Positions 54,304 to 64,000 of a DNA stretch of 64,000 nucleotides are shown here, piece by piece (position 1 is the stretch's first letter; the number at the start of each line of letters is the position of its first letter). The stretch is taken from contig CAJQLW010000070.1 in assembly GCA_905479325.1 (NCBI GenBank), forward strand, positions 17,230 to 81,229, given 5' to 3'. The notes below the pieces were generated by a model. It was not told the origin of the DNA. It worked only from the letters and a program-made list of their open reading frames with translations, and ran no database searches. Origin of the DNA: an uncultured Flavobacteriales bacterium (GTDB taxonomy: Bacteria; Bacteroidota; Bacteroidia; Flavobacteriales_E; Vicingaceae). Position numbers and translations under genes: made by a program.

Positions 54304-54846
54304 ATGGAAGTTCAAAAAGTAGAAATTGAGGGATTATTAATAATTCGTCCGGCTGTTTTTGGTGATGAAAGAGGCTATTTTTATGAAGCGTTTAATAGCC
54401 AAAAATTTAAAGCTGTTGGATTGCAGGCTGATTTTGTTCAAGACAATCTTTCTAAGTCATCAAAGAACGTTCTCAGAGGACTTCACTTTCAAAATCCTCC
54501 ATTCGCACAAGGAAAGCTGGTTTCTGTATTGCGCGGTTCAGTATTAGATGTTGCCGTAGATATTAGGAAGAACTCTCCAACTTATGGGCAACATTATTCA
54601 ATTGTATTGTCCGAAGAGAATAAAACCCAGTTTTATATTCCGCCGGGGTTTGCTCATGGGTTTAAAACTTTGGAAGACAACACCATTTTTTCTTATAAAT
54701 GCACAGTAGGCTATAATAAAGATTCAGAAGGTTCAATTAAATGGGACGATGAAACATTAGGGATAGATTGGCAAGTAAATAATCCGATAGTTTCGGAGAA
54801 AGACAAAGTAGCTCCAAGTTTTATCGAGTTAGAATCTCAATTTTAG
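54304..54846 (+). CDS. rfbC: dTDP-4-dehydrorhamnose 3,5-epimerase
   Basis: This enzyme epimerises dTDP-4-dehydro-6-deoxyglucose on the route to dTDP-L-rhamnose. It has 180 residues, the standard length. The cupin-like barrel shows 'VFGDERGYFYEAFN', 'FVQDNLSKSSKNVLRGLHFQ' (His/catalytic region), 'LVSVLRGSVLDVAVDIRK' and 'FYIPPGFAHGFKTLED'. It is intact. rfbA, rfbB and rfbD are not in the window, so they must lie elsewhere. Confidence 0.94.
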   Translation: MEVQKVEIEGLLIIRPAVFGDERGYFYEAFNSQKFKAVGLQADFVQDNLSKSSKNVLRGLHFQNPPFAQGKLVSVLRGSVLDVAVDIRKNSPTYGQHYSIVLSEENKTQFYIPPGFAHGFKTLEDNTIFSYKCTVGYNKDSEGSIKWDDETLGIDWQVNNPIVSEKDKVAPSFIELESQF

Positions 54847-54901
54847 AGATATGCAGGGAGGATACTTTATCTAAAAGATTTCATCACTGTTTTTAGGAAG
54901 T

Positions 54902-55963
54902 ATGATGTTTAGTTTCTTAATTAACAGAATATTTTTAAAATTCTCGAAGAATTTGGGAATAAGAAATATAGATGATAAAGTAATTCGATGGAATACGACA
55001 TCTAAGCCAGCATTTGGAGGAATATCTTTCTTTATTGTTTTTCTTTTAGTGCTCACTCAATATTAGATTTTTTCCCCCAATCAGTATACTCCAATTGATA
55101 CCAGATTGATTGGAATTTTAGTAGCAGCTAGTATAGGATTCTTAGTTGGATTAGCAGATGATGCTTTTAATACTAACCCCCTTTTAAAGTCTATTGATCA
55201 AGCACTTTGTGCAATAGTTTTAATAGCCACAGGGAACTCAATTTGTGTTTTTGAGGCTGAATGGATGAATTATGGTCGTACATTTTTGTGGGTTGTAGGG
55301 TTAATGAACTCTGTGAACATGTTAGACAATATGGACGGTATAACTACCATCGCTTCTATATTTGCACTTATTGGAATGTTAACGGTTATTGTATTAAATA
55401 AAACGTTCGAATCTTCTTACTTCGTTCTTGTTTTAGGTTTGATTGGAGCTTTATTAGGATTCTTGTTTTTTAACTGGAATCCATCCAAAATGTACATGGG
55501 CGATACAGGGAGTCAGTTCTTGGGAGTTGAGCTGGCAGCATTATCCATAAAGTTTCTATGGAACCATTCTGCTATGGAATACAATGCTACAACTCGACAA
55601 TTTTTGTTACCTATTTTGGCATTTATTGTTCCCTTTTCAGATACGCTTACCGTAGTAATTAATCGACTTTCAAAGGGCAAGTCCCCGTTTGTTGGAGGTA
55701 AAGATCATACTACTCATCATCTTTCTTATTTAGGTTTGTCTGATCAATCTGTAGCTCTATTGGTCGCAGGGCTTGGAATTTTTTCTACAGTAATTTTGCT
55801 CATCGCACTTTCAATTACCAACTGGTCACATCTGTTCACAATTCTCTTTGCCGCTTATGCGTTAGTGGTTTTTGTTTCTTTATTTTTAACAACAAAACCA
55901 CAACTTTTTGGAAAAGAGCCAAAGCATGACGAAAACGAACAGAACACCCCTAAAATCACTTAA
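54902..55963 (+). pseudogene. WecA/MraY-family undecaprenyl-phosphate GlcNAc-1-P transferase, interrupted by TAG
   Basis: The frame from ATG 54902 has about 353 codons and membrane segments throughout. Family motifs follow each other in one frame: 'TTSKPAFGGISFF', 'GLADDAFNTNPLLK', 'VNMLDNMDGIT', 'FNWNPSKMYMGDTGSQFLG' and the later 'DHTTHHLSYLGL' that marks this group. Codon 55 is TAG (55064-55066), between two membrane segments. Codons upstream of 54902 also look hydrophobic, so the true start may be further up and also damaged. The family starts wall or capsule glycan synthesis on the lipid carrier; this copy should not make a full product. Confidence 0.8.
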
Positions 55964-56876
55964 TTTACTGTTAATACCTTTTGCAATCTTCGGATTGTTT
56001 CAATTGTTTACCTTTTCTTTTGATAAAGAAGAAGAGGAAAATGAGCACCAAACAAAATTAGAGGAGTCCTATCAAATCTTCTCTTTGAGCCCACCGAAGG
56101 AAATAAAATTTGCAAATGAAGTGGTTCCGCTTTCTGAGCCAGAAGTGTATGAAAGGTTAGACCGTGAAATACATTCCAACACCTATTTTCACTCCAACAC
56201 CATTCTATATTTTAAAAAGGCCAATCGTTGGTTTCCGGTTATTGAGCCAATTCTAAAGCAAAATGGTATTCCGGATGACTTTAAATATTTGGCCTTGATT
56301 GAAAGTGGGCTTGATAATGTTGTCTCTCCTACAGGTGCTGCTGGCTATTGGCAGTTTATGAAAACAACAGGAATAGAGTATGGGCTGCAAATTAATGGTG
56401 AAGTGGATGAAAGATATCATGTAGAAAAAGCGACTCAAGCGGCTTGCCAATATTTAAAAGATTCATACGAACTCTACGGAGATTGGGCCTTAGTTGCAGC
56501 ATCATATAATGCTGGGAAAGGAAGAATATCGAAAGAACTCGAACGACAAAAAGCATCAAATTATTTTGATTTATTGTTGGTTGAAGAAACAGGAAGATAT
56601 GTTTTTAGAATATTAGCAATAAAAAATATTTTCGAGAATCCTAAAAAATACGGGTTTAACATTAGGAAGGCAGACTTGTATCCAACTTTAGAGTATCAAA
56701 CGGTTTCTATAGATTCTTCTATTGCTAGTTTTGCTGAATTTTCCAAGCAACACAATATCAGCTATAAAATTTTAAAATACTTTAATCCATGGTTGAGAGA
56801 ATCGTATTTGAAGAACTCTCAAAAAGACAGTTACGAGGTAAAGCTTCCTGTCAGTAAAGATTATGAATTAAATTGA
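55926..56876 (+). CDS. Lytic transglycosylase (MltD-like)
   Basis: From ATG at 55926 the protein has 316 residues; a TTG at 55908 would extend it by six but is less likely. A membrane anchor or signal (about 12-32) is followed by an acidic linker and the SLT domain: 'YLALIESGLDNVVSPTGAAGYWQFM' contains the catalytic Glu, and 'ASYNAGKGRI' closes the site. It cuts peptidoglycan glycan strands in the periplasm. The C-terminal 'SFAEFSKQHNISYKIL' hints at a LysM-like or similar tail. It overlaps the WecA-like frame by 38 bp. Confidence 0.88.
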   Translation: MTKTNRTPLKSLNLLLIPFAIFGLFQLFTFSFDKEEEENEHQTKLEESYQIFSLSPPKEIKFANEVVPLSEPEVYERLDREIHSNTYFHSNTILYFKKANRWFPVIEPILKQNGIPDDFKYLALIESGLDNVVSPTGAAGYWQFMKTTGIEYGLQINGEVDERYHVEKATQAACQYLKDSYELYGDWALVAASYNAGKGRISKELERQKASNYFDLLLVEETGRYVFRILAIKNIFENPKKYGFNIRKADLYPTLEYQTVSIDSSIASFAEFSKQHNISYKILKYFNPWLRESYLKNSQKDSYEVKLPVSKDYELN

Positions 56877-56923
56877 TAACAAATCCAGCCTGCTGCTGTT
56901 AACTGGATAATTCTATCATTTTT

Positions 56924-59776
56924 ATGTCGAAAGAAATATTTGAAACAGTTGAATCTCTGGAAATTGAAGGAGCAAGAGTTCATAATCTAAAAAATATCTC
57001 ACTAAAGATTCCTAGAGAAAAATTAGTAGTAATTACCGGGTTAAGCGGAAGCGGAAAATCATCTTTAGCATTCGATACTATTTACGCAGAAGGTCAACGG
57101 CGTTATGTAGAGAGCTTTGCTTCCTATGCTCGTCAGTTTTTAGGAACACTGGAAAGGCCTGACGTAGATAAAATTAATGGACTAAGTCCAGTAATTTCAA
57201 TTGAACAGAAAACCGTTAGTAAAAACCCAAGGTCAACCGTTGGCACCATTACCGAGATTTATGACTTTTTGCGCTTGCTGTACTCTAAAACAGCAACAGC
57301 CTATTCGTATGTTACCGGTGAAAAAATGGTAAAATATTCTGATAAGGATATTTTAAAGCTCATATTGAGCGATTTTGAGGGCAAGGCAATTACACTTTTA
57401 GCACCTGTTATAAAAGCGCGTAAAGGGCATTATAAAGAGTTGTTCAAAAACATTCTGAAACAAGGGTTCTTGAAAGTTCGTGTTGATGGGGTCATTGTAG
57501 ACATCAGTCGAAACATGCAAGTAGACCGTTACAAGACGCATGATATAGAAATTGTTATTGATCGAATTCAAGTAAATTCAAAAGATAAAACAAGAATTTC
57601 CGATGCTATTAGTCTAGCCATGAAACACGGGAAAGGAGTTTTAATGGTAATTGAAAAAGGTCAGGAACAGAACGACCCGAGGTTTTTTAGTAGGAATTTG
57701 ATGTGTCCAACAAGCGGTATTTCTTATGATGAGCCTGCGCCGAATACATTTTCTTTCAATTCGCCTTACGGGGCCTGTTCAAAATGCAATGGCTTAGGAG
57801 AAGTAGCTGAGGTCAGTGAAGAAAAGATTATTCCCGACAAAACCAAGTCGATAAAAGCAGGCGGTATTTTACCGTTAGGAGAATATTCCAATAAGTGGAT
57901 TTTTAAACAAGTAGAAATTATATTGAACCATTTTGGGTTCAAGCTAACCACCCCAATTCATGAGTTGCCTGCAGAAGTACTTAGTTCAATTTTGAATGGA
58001 ACAAACTCTCCTTTAACAGTAGTAGAGAAGATCGGAAGTAGTTCAACCAAGTATTCTTTCGAATTTGAAGGAATAACATCATTTATAAATCGGCAATACG
58101 AAGAGAACAAGTCGAAGCAACTGGGAAAGTGGGCGATTCAGTTTATGAACAAAGTGAATTGTGATAGTTGCAATGGTTCGCGGTTAAAACAGCAATCGCT
58201 CTTTTTTAAAATTGGAGACAAAAGCATTGCTGACTTATCTGAAATGGATATTGATGAATTGGCAAGTTGGTTCAATGTAGCAGAAAAACTCTACACAAAA
58301 AGAGAATTGCTAATTGCTCAAGACATTTTAAAAGAAATCAGAAGTCGTATTCAGTTTTTATTAGATGTTGGATTAACATACTTGTCGCTAAATAGGAGCG
58401 CTAAAACACTTTCGGGTGGAGAAGCTCAACGAATTCGACTGGCAACACAAATTGGCTCTCAATTAGTTGGAGTGTTGTATATTTTAGACGAGCCAAGTAT
58501 AGGGTTGCATCAAAGAGATAATAATCAATTAATTGAGGCGCTTCAGAACTTGCGTGATATTGGAAACTCCATAATTGTTGTTGAACACGATAAAGACATT
58601 ATGTTAGCTTCAGATTATATTATTGACATAGGTCCGAAAGCAGGGGTGCATGGGGGTAAAATAGTTGAGCAAGGCACTCCAGAAGAGGTATTGAGGGGAA
58701 ATTCAATAACTGCTCAATATCTGAACAATGAACAGAGAATCGAAATTCCTAAAACAAGGCGCAAGGGTAATGGTCAATTCATTGAATTGAAAGGTGCAAC
58801 CGGAAATAACCTGCAAGGAGTTGATTTGAAGTTGCCTCTGGGAAAAATGATTTGTATTACGGGGGTTTCAGGAAGTGGTAAATCAACGTTAATAGACGCT
58901 ACATTATACCCAATTTTAAATAATTATATATACAACGGCAAACGCACACCTATGCCGTATAAGTCGGTTAAAGGCATAGAACAATTAGATAAGATTATAG
59001 AAATCGATCAATCTCCAATTGGACGAACTCCTAGGTCAAATCCGGCTACTTACACTAACGTTTTTACAGATATAAGAACCCTCTTTGCGAATTTACCCGA
59101 AGCAAAGATAAGGGGTTATAAATTAGGACGGTTTTCATTTAATGTAAAAGGTGGAAGGTGTGAAACTTGTCAAGGTGCTGGGGTTCAAACAATAGAAATG
59201 AACTTTTTGCCTGATGTTTATGTAGAATGTCCGGAATGCAGAGGGAGACGATATAACCGAGAAACGTTAGAGGTAAGATACAAAAGCAAATCAATTTCAG
59301 ATGTGCTGAACATGACTGTTGATCAAGCTGTTGAGTTTTTTGAGCACATTCCTTCCATTTTACTTAAAATTAAAACTCTTCAGGAAGTTGGTTTAGGTTA
59401 TATCCATCTTGGTCAAGCCTCAACAACACTTTCAGGTGGAGAAGCTCAGCGCGTAAAATTGGCAACTGAATTGGCAAAAAAGAACACCGGTAATACTTTT
59501 TATATATTAGATGAACCAACAACAGGGCTTCACTTTGAAGATATTCGAATTTTGTTGAAGGTGCTAAACAAATTGGCTGATTTAGGTAATACTGTTTTAA
59601 TCATTGAGCACAATTTGGACATTATTAAAGTTTCAGATTATATTGTAGACCTTGGGCCAGAAGGAGGAAAAAATGGAGGAACCATAATGGACAAAGGAAC
59701 TCCAGAGCAAGTTGCAAAGAACAAAGAAAGCCACACTGCACGATACCTTAAAAAAGAATTAGAAGATGGGCGATAA
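56924..59776 (+). CDS. uvrA: UvrABC excinuclease subunit A
   Basis: This DNA-damage sensor ATPase of nucleotide excision repair has 950 residues, the usual length. It has two ABC modules, with Walker A 'GLSGSGKS' at 39-46 and 'GVSGSGKST' in the second half, and signature motifs 'LSGGEAQRIRL' and 'LSGGEAQRVKL'. The C-terminal zinc finger is complete ('CETCQG' and 'CPECRG'). The first one keeps 'CSKCNG', but its other pair reads 'MCPTSG', with Ser instead of the second Cys. The LOG gene starts inside its last codons (11 bp overlap). Confidence 0.96.
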   Translation: MSKEIFETVESLEIEGARVHNLKNISLKIPREKLVVITGLSGSGKSSLAFDTIYAEGQRRYVESFASYARQFLGTLERPDVDKINGLSPVISIEQKTVSKNPRSTVGTITEIYDFLRLLYSKTATAYSYVTGEKMVKYSDKDILKLILSDFEGKAITLLAPVIKARKGHYKELFKNILKQGFLKVRVDGVIVDISRNMQVDRYKTHDIEIVIDRIQVNSKDKTRISDAISLAMKHGKGVLMVIEKGQEQNDPRFFSRNLMCPTSGISYDEPAPNTFSFNSPYGACSKCNGLGEVAEVSEEKIIPDKTKSIKAGGILPLGEYSNKWIFKQVEIILNHFGFKLTTPIHELPAEVLSSILNGTNSPLTVVEKIGSSSTKYSFEFEGITSFINRQYEENKSKQLGKWAIQFMNKVNCDSCNGSRLKQQSLFFKIGDKSIADLSEMDIDELASWFNVAEKLYTKRELLIAQDILKEIRSRIQFLLDVGLTYLSLNRSAKTLSGGEAQRIRLATQIGSQLVGVLYILDEPSIGLHQRDNNQLIEALQNLRDIGNSIIVVEHDKDIMLASDYIIDIGPKAGVHGGKIVEQGTPEEVLRGNSITAQYLNNEQRIEIPKTRRKGNGQFIELKGATGNNLQGVDLKLPLGKMICITGVSGSGKSTLIDATLYPILNNYIYNGKRTPMPYKSVKGIEQLDKIIEIDQSPIGRTPRSNPATYTNVFTDIRTLFANLPEAKIRGYKLGRFSFNVKGGRCETCQGAGVQTIEMNFLPDVYVECPECRGRRYNRETLEVRYKSKSISDVLNMTVDQAVEFFEHIPSILLKIKTLQEVGLGYIHLGQASTTLSGGEAQRVKLATELAKKNTGNTFYILDEPTTGLHFEDIRILLKVLNKLADLGNTVLIIEHNLDIIKVSDYIVDLGPEGGKNGGTIMDKGTPEQVAKNKESHTARYLKKELEDGR

Positions 59777-60470
59777 AAGGATAATAGAAAAGTTTGAAGA
59801 AAAAGAATGGAGTGAGGTGAAGAGTAATGACTCTTGGGCCGTTTTCAAAATCATGTCTGAGTTCGTTACTGGGTTTGAGAAGCTATCAGAAATTGGGCCT
59901 TCAGTTTCAATTTTTGGATCTGCCCGAACAAAACCTGATCATAAATACTACCAAATTGCAGATGAGCTAGCCTATAAAATTTGTAAAAAGGGCTATGGAG
60001 TAATAACTGGCGGTGGACCAGGTATTATGGAAGCTGCCAATAAAGGGGCGAATAGAGCTGGGGGGAAATCAATAGGGTTGAACATTAACTTACCCTTTGA
60101 ACAATCTCATAATGAATATATTGATTCTGACAAAAACTTAGATTTTAACTATTTCTTTACTAGAAAGTTAATGTTTGTAAAGTACGCTCAAGGTTTTGTT
60201 GTTTTACCAGGAGGGTTTGGGACGTTAGATGAGTTTTTTGAAGCACTAACCCTTATTAAAACTAATAAAATTGCAAAGTTCCCAATTGTGTTAATGAGTA
60301 AAAGCTTTTGGAGTGGCTTGTTAGACTGGATTAGAGAAACCTTGTTGGAAGCAAATGGTAACATTAATGAACCCGACCTTGATTTATTTTACCTTGCAGA
60401 CACAGTAGATGAAGCTGTCGAGCACATTGATAATTTTTACAAAAAATATACACTGAAACCTAATTTGTAA
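59766..60470 (+). CDS. LOG-family protein (TIGR00730)
   Basis: This 234-residue Rossmann-fold protein has the LOG signature: 'GGGPGIMEAANKGA' for nucleotide binding and 'PGGFGTLDEFFE' for the catalytic Arg/Glu region. The family cleaves the bond between nucleobase and ribose 5-phosphate in nucleoside monophosphates, and is sometimes called a cytokinin-activating enzyme by homology with plants. Its start overlaps the uvrA end by 11 bp, so they are translationally coupled. A strong terminator follows. Confidence 0.92.
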   Translation: MGDKRIIEKFEEKEWSEVKSNDSWAVFKIMSEFVTGFEKLSEIGPSVSIFGSARTKPDHKYYQIADELAYKICKKGYGVITGGGPGIMEAANKGANRAGGKSIGLNINLPFEQSHNEYIDSDKNLDFNYFFTRKLMFVKYAQGFVVLPGGFGTLDEFFEALTLIKTNKIAKFPIVLMSKSFWSGLLDWIRETLLEANGNINEPDLDLFYLADTVDEAVEHIDNFYKKYTLKPNL

Positions 60471-60494
60471 CTCTTAAGAAACACACAGAAATAA

Positions 60495-60543
60495 AAAGCC
60501 CTTTGTTATGCTGAACCTAGTCGAAGCATAAGCAAAGGGCTTT
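60495..60543. terminator. Terminator with an inserted dispersed-repeat-like hairpin
   Basis: An outer 11-bp stem (AAAGCCCTTTG at 60495-60505 with CAAAGGGCTTT at 60533-60543) is topped by a second 7-bp stem (TTATGCT at 60506-60512, AGCATAA at 60525-60531) around 'GAACCTAGTCGA'. Runs of A and T on the two sides allow it to work both ways between the LOG and gdhA genes. The tip resembles the 'CTGAACTTGTCGAAG' dispersed repeat known from many genomes. Confidence 0.85.
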
Positions 60544-60560
60544 ATTTATGTAAGAATAAT

Positions 60561-61937
<1,377 letters not shown>

Positions 61938-61965
61938 TTATATTTTTATGCTTTATTTCCAGTAA

Positions 61966-61973
61966 CAAATTTA
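61966..61973 (-). promoter_or_regulatory. -7 promoter box of gdhA
   Basis: CAAATTTA on the plus strand reads TAAATTTG on the coding strand, an exact TAnnTTTG match 41 bp before the gdhA start. Confidence 0.55.
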
Positions 61974-62050
61974 AATAATTAAATAACTCCGAAATACAAC
62001 AGTTTAATGGAAACGTCTGTCTTCTTAAATAGGATTGAAATTCAATATAA

Positions 62051-63744
62051 TTATTCTTTAATCAACTTGTTTGCATCTACTGTTTTACCATCTTCAATTA
62101 CCTGATAAAAGTACATGCCTCGAGATAACAATTCTGTGTCGATTGCTATTAACGAATTGCCCAACGTTTTGGTTATGAGTTTGCCATCTAGTGAAAATAA
62201 TCTAATCTCCCTTTCTGTATCTTCGTTTTTGCTAAACTTGAAGTATACCTCATTAACCATAGGATTTGGAAAGACCAAAATTCCATTTTCACTGTTAGTA
62301 GTTGTGTTTAACGATGTAATCACAGGAGGGCAAATTGTGTCCATTACTCCTAGGGCCCCAGATATTATACCATTGTTATTATTACCGCTAGAGTCAACGG
62401 TTACAAGAACATTCGAGCTATCGTTAAAATTCCAAACTCTGATGGTATTGCGCGTTGCTTGCACATCTGTGCAAGGAGGTGTAAAGTTTGCTGAATAGAT
62501 TGCGGAGTCCGAAAACCTAACATCGTCAATTCTACCATTAAAAACTTACCTGATAAGCTGCCCTGCGTTCCTAACAAAGTAGGAGAGTTAGAAGAGTTGG
62601 GAGGAAAAATATAAGGTGTTGTTGAACTTTGTCTAACTCCGTCAATAAAAAGTATCATTCCTTGAAGTGGATGAATAACAGCAGCCACATGGTACCATTG
62701 ATTAGCATTCCATTGATTAGAATTGGAATAGATAGAATAACGAGTTCCACTAGGAGAGAAAATAGTAAAATTGAGCGTCCCTGAGTTGGCTCCGCTAGAT
62801 GCTTGGAACGCTAAAATAAATTCATCTTACTGGCTAGCTGAAGGAAAGTTTTCTCTTGCGATTAAAGGTTCAAAATGATTAAGGGTTGCATCAATATTTG
62901 TTCTAGGTTTAAACCACATTTCAATTGTCCTAAAATTTGATGCAACCGTGCTTCCGAAATTTACATAATCGTCAATGCCATCAAATTCCAGGCAATTGGC
63001 GATCATAACTAATTGACAAACCTCATCCAATATTTTTACCGGACCATTAATAATCCCATTGTTTTGATTTAAACTTGAATCTACTGCAATGTTCGAGAAT
63101 ATTAAATTATCAAAATTCCAAACCCCGATCGTAGCAGTGGATGATTTTGCTTTTTTACAAGGAGGTGTGAAGTTTGAAGTATATAATGCGGAGTCTGATA
63201 ATACTAAATCATCAATTGAACCGTTCAAATATCGATTTGCTGTCGAGCTCCATCCTCCGACCCATGTTGGGTTTGTAGAAGCGACAGGTGGGGGATTATG
63301 CGTTGAGGTAGAGTTTTGTTTGATTCCATCTATGAACAGCATCATCCCTTGAGTTGGATGAATAATTGCTGCGACATGGTACCATTGCCACGCATTCCAA
63401 CTATTGGTATTTGAGTAAATTCTAAACAAAGTCGTTGCGTTAGAATAGGTATAAAACATTAATTGACCACCAAACCCGGTTGAATTGGGCATAAAAGTCA
63501 AGCCGAATTCTTTATTATTTGGCGTTTCGTCTCTGACAACTAATGGATAATAATTACTAGAGTTCGAGTTTATATTAACACCGGGTTTAAACCACATCTC
63601 AATTGTTCGGGCTCCGGTAGCAACTGAGCTTCCTAGGTTAACGTAATCATTTACTCCGTCAAAACTAAGAACTCTGTTTTGAGCGAACGCATAAGATGAT
63701 AGTACTGTTAAAAGGAGTGCTAATAGCTTGTAATTGTTTTTCAT
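62051..63744 (-). pseudogene. LamG-repeat T9SS-sorted surface protein, broken by a stop and a frameshift
   Basis: The gene starts at ATG 63744 with a signal peptide cut after 'SSYAFAQ'. Two LamG/concanavalin-like domains follow, each opening 'FDGVNDYVNLGSSVATG' or 'FDGIDDYVNFGSTVASN' and closing 'NFTPPC'. The C-terminus is a full type A T9SS sorting domain ('ENGILVFPNPMVNEVYFKF'). Inside the second LamG domain there is a TAA (62827-62829) after 'NFPSASQ', and about 280 bp later a one-base loss at 62535-62545. The first domain reads 'NRYLNGSIDDL' at the spot where the second shifts phase, which proves the frameshift. The protein would be a surface carbohydrate-binding or adhesion protein if whole. 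Confidence 0.85.
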
Positions 63745-63748
63745 AGGC

Positions 63749-63756
63749 CAAAAATA
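63749..63756 (-). promoter_or_regulatory. -7 promoter box of the LamG gene
   Basis: CAAAAATA on the plus strand reads TATTTTTG on the coding strand, an exact TAnnTTTG match ending 4 bp before the start codon, again implying a leaderless mRNA. Confidence 0.5.
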
Positions 63757-63776
63757 AGTAAAAGCATAATGACATT

Positions 63777-64000
63777 TTAAACCCTTTGATAAATCTTGCC
63801 CGGTAGAGACCGAACCACTCCTTTAAATTCTAACGAAAGTAACGTTGATGCAGTTTTACTCATGGGTAATTTGGCAGTAAGACTAATATCGTCTAAGGCT
63901 TTTGATTCACCGCTTTTTAAAATGTCAAAAATTATTTGTTCTTCTGTGTTTAACTCAACAAAAAGTGAAGCTTGGGTACTTTGTTTTGAGGTATCAGGCT
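63777..64000 (-). CDS. dprA: DNA-processing protein DprA, C-terminal part (5' cut by window edge)
   Basis: This frame runs off the right edge and ends at TAA 63777-63779. The visible ~73 residues form the C-terminal winged-helix region of DprA: 'LNTEEQIIFDILKSGES', 'LPMSKTASTLLSLEFKGVV' and the usual end 'LPGKIYQRV'. DprA loads RecA on incoming single-stranded DNA during natural transformation. The Rossmann core lies outside the window. The broken LamG gene follows 32 bp downstream on the same strand. Confidence 0.8.
   Translation of the reverse strand, partial: PDTSKQSTQASLFVELNTEEQIIFDILKSGESKALDDISLTAKLPMSKTASTLLSLEFKGVVRSLPGKIYQRV

Noticed and set aside
42872..55066. Reassigned stop codon: three of the in-frame stops are TAG, so TAG might code for an amino acid
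   Set aside because: TAG ends normal genes here (for example lysS, ctpA and the DUF1972 transferase), and other lesions are TAA, a frameshift or a deletion. Decay explains all of them better.

Overview
This 64 kb window is chromosomal DNA from a member of the Bacteroidota, most likely the order Flavobacteriales. I infer this from gene content: Por-secretion (T9SS) C-terminal sorting domains, a long Bacteroidota-type lysS, and a SurA/PpiD-like periplasmic chaperone. It is also supported by fourteen exact upstream matches to the phylum's -7 promoter box TAnnTTTG, and by AT-rich sequence with few visible Shine-Dalgarno sites. The family cannot be fixed by reading alone.

Layout. 1-16.6 kb is mostly housekeeping: mce, hppD, lysS, a phosphoglucose/phosphomannose isomerase, the rnc-fabF-acpP block, an iodotyrosine-deiodinase-like flavoprotein, purN, a dCMP deaminase, a CtpA protease, a cation/proton antiporter, rseP and dxr. 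16.7-18.3 kb holds a tiny membrane protein and a VWA protein. 18.4-32.8 kb is a surface-polysaccharide (O-antigen-like) cluster read in one direction: a flippase, two methyltransferases, six GT2-type or GT-A-like enzymes, two polymerase/ligase-like membrane proteins, two GT4 enzymes and a polyprenyl-phosphate sugar transferase. dgkA closes it convergently. 33-41 kb holds tRNA-Phe, coaX, an outer-membrane protein, a TPR protein, lptC, a CNNM/CBS protein and a PpiD-like foldase. 41-51.4 kb holds kbl, a broken T9SS protein, an E2 acyltransferase, a split OmpA/TPR-type protein, an exonuclease, a FAH-family protein, a saccharopine-dehydrogenase-like protein and asnB. 51.4-56.9 kb is a second polysaccharide locus (GT4, Wza, Wzc, RfbC, a WecA-like transferase, MltD-like). 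uvrA, a LOG protein, gdhA, a broken LamG/T9SS protein and the 3' end of dprA finish the window.

The striking theme is selective decay. Core genes are intact, but at least seven accessory or surface genes carry in-frame stops, frameshifts or internal deletions. Three of the five polysaccharide genes at 51.4-56 kb are broken (GT4, Wzc, WecA-like), so that pathway looks inactivated, while the larger cluster at 18-33 kb looks intact and has its own initiating transferase. These lesions could be real pseudogenes or assembly errors; read-level checks would decide.

The most unusual structures are three. A degenerate four-helix-bundle gene between hppD and lysS is flanked on both sides by inverted arrays of a 7-bp repeat, like a small mobile cassette. 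An ~80 bp copy of the flippase 3' end lies beyond the FkbM methyltransferase and looks like an insertion scar. The nitroreductase-family protein keeps the Glu-Tyr-Lys substrate residues of iodotyrosine deiodinase. No CRISPR array, insertion sequence with a transposase, prophage or rRNA operon was seen.
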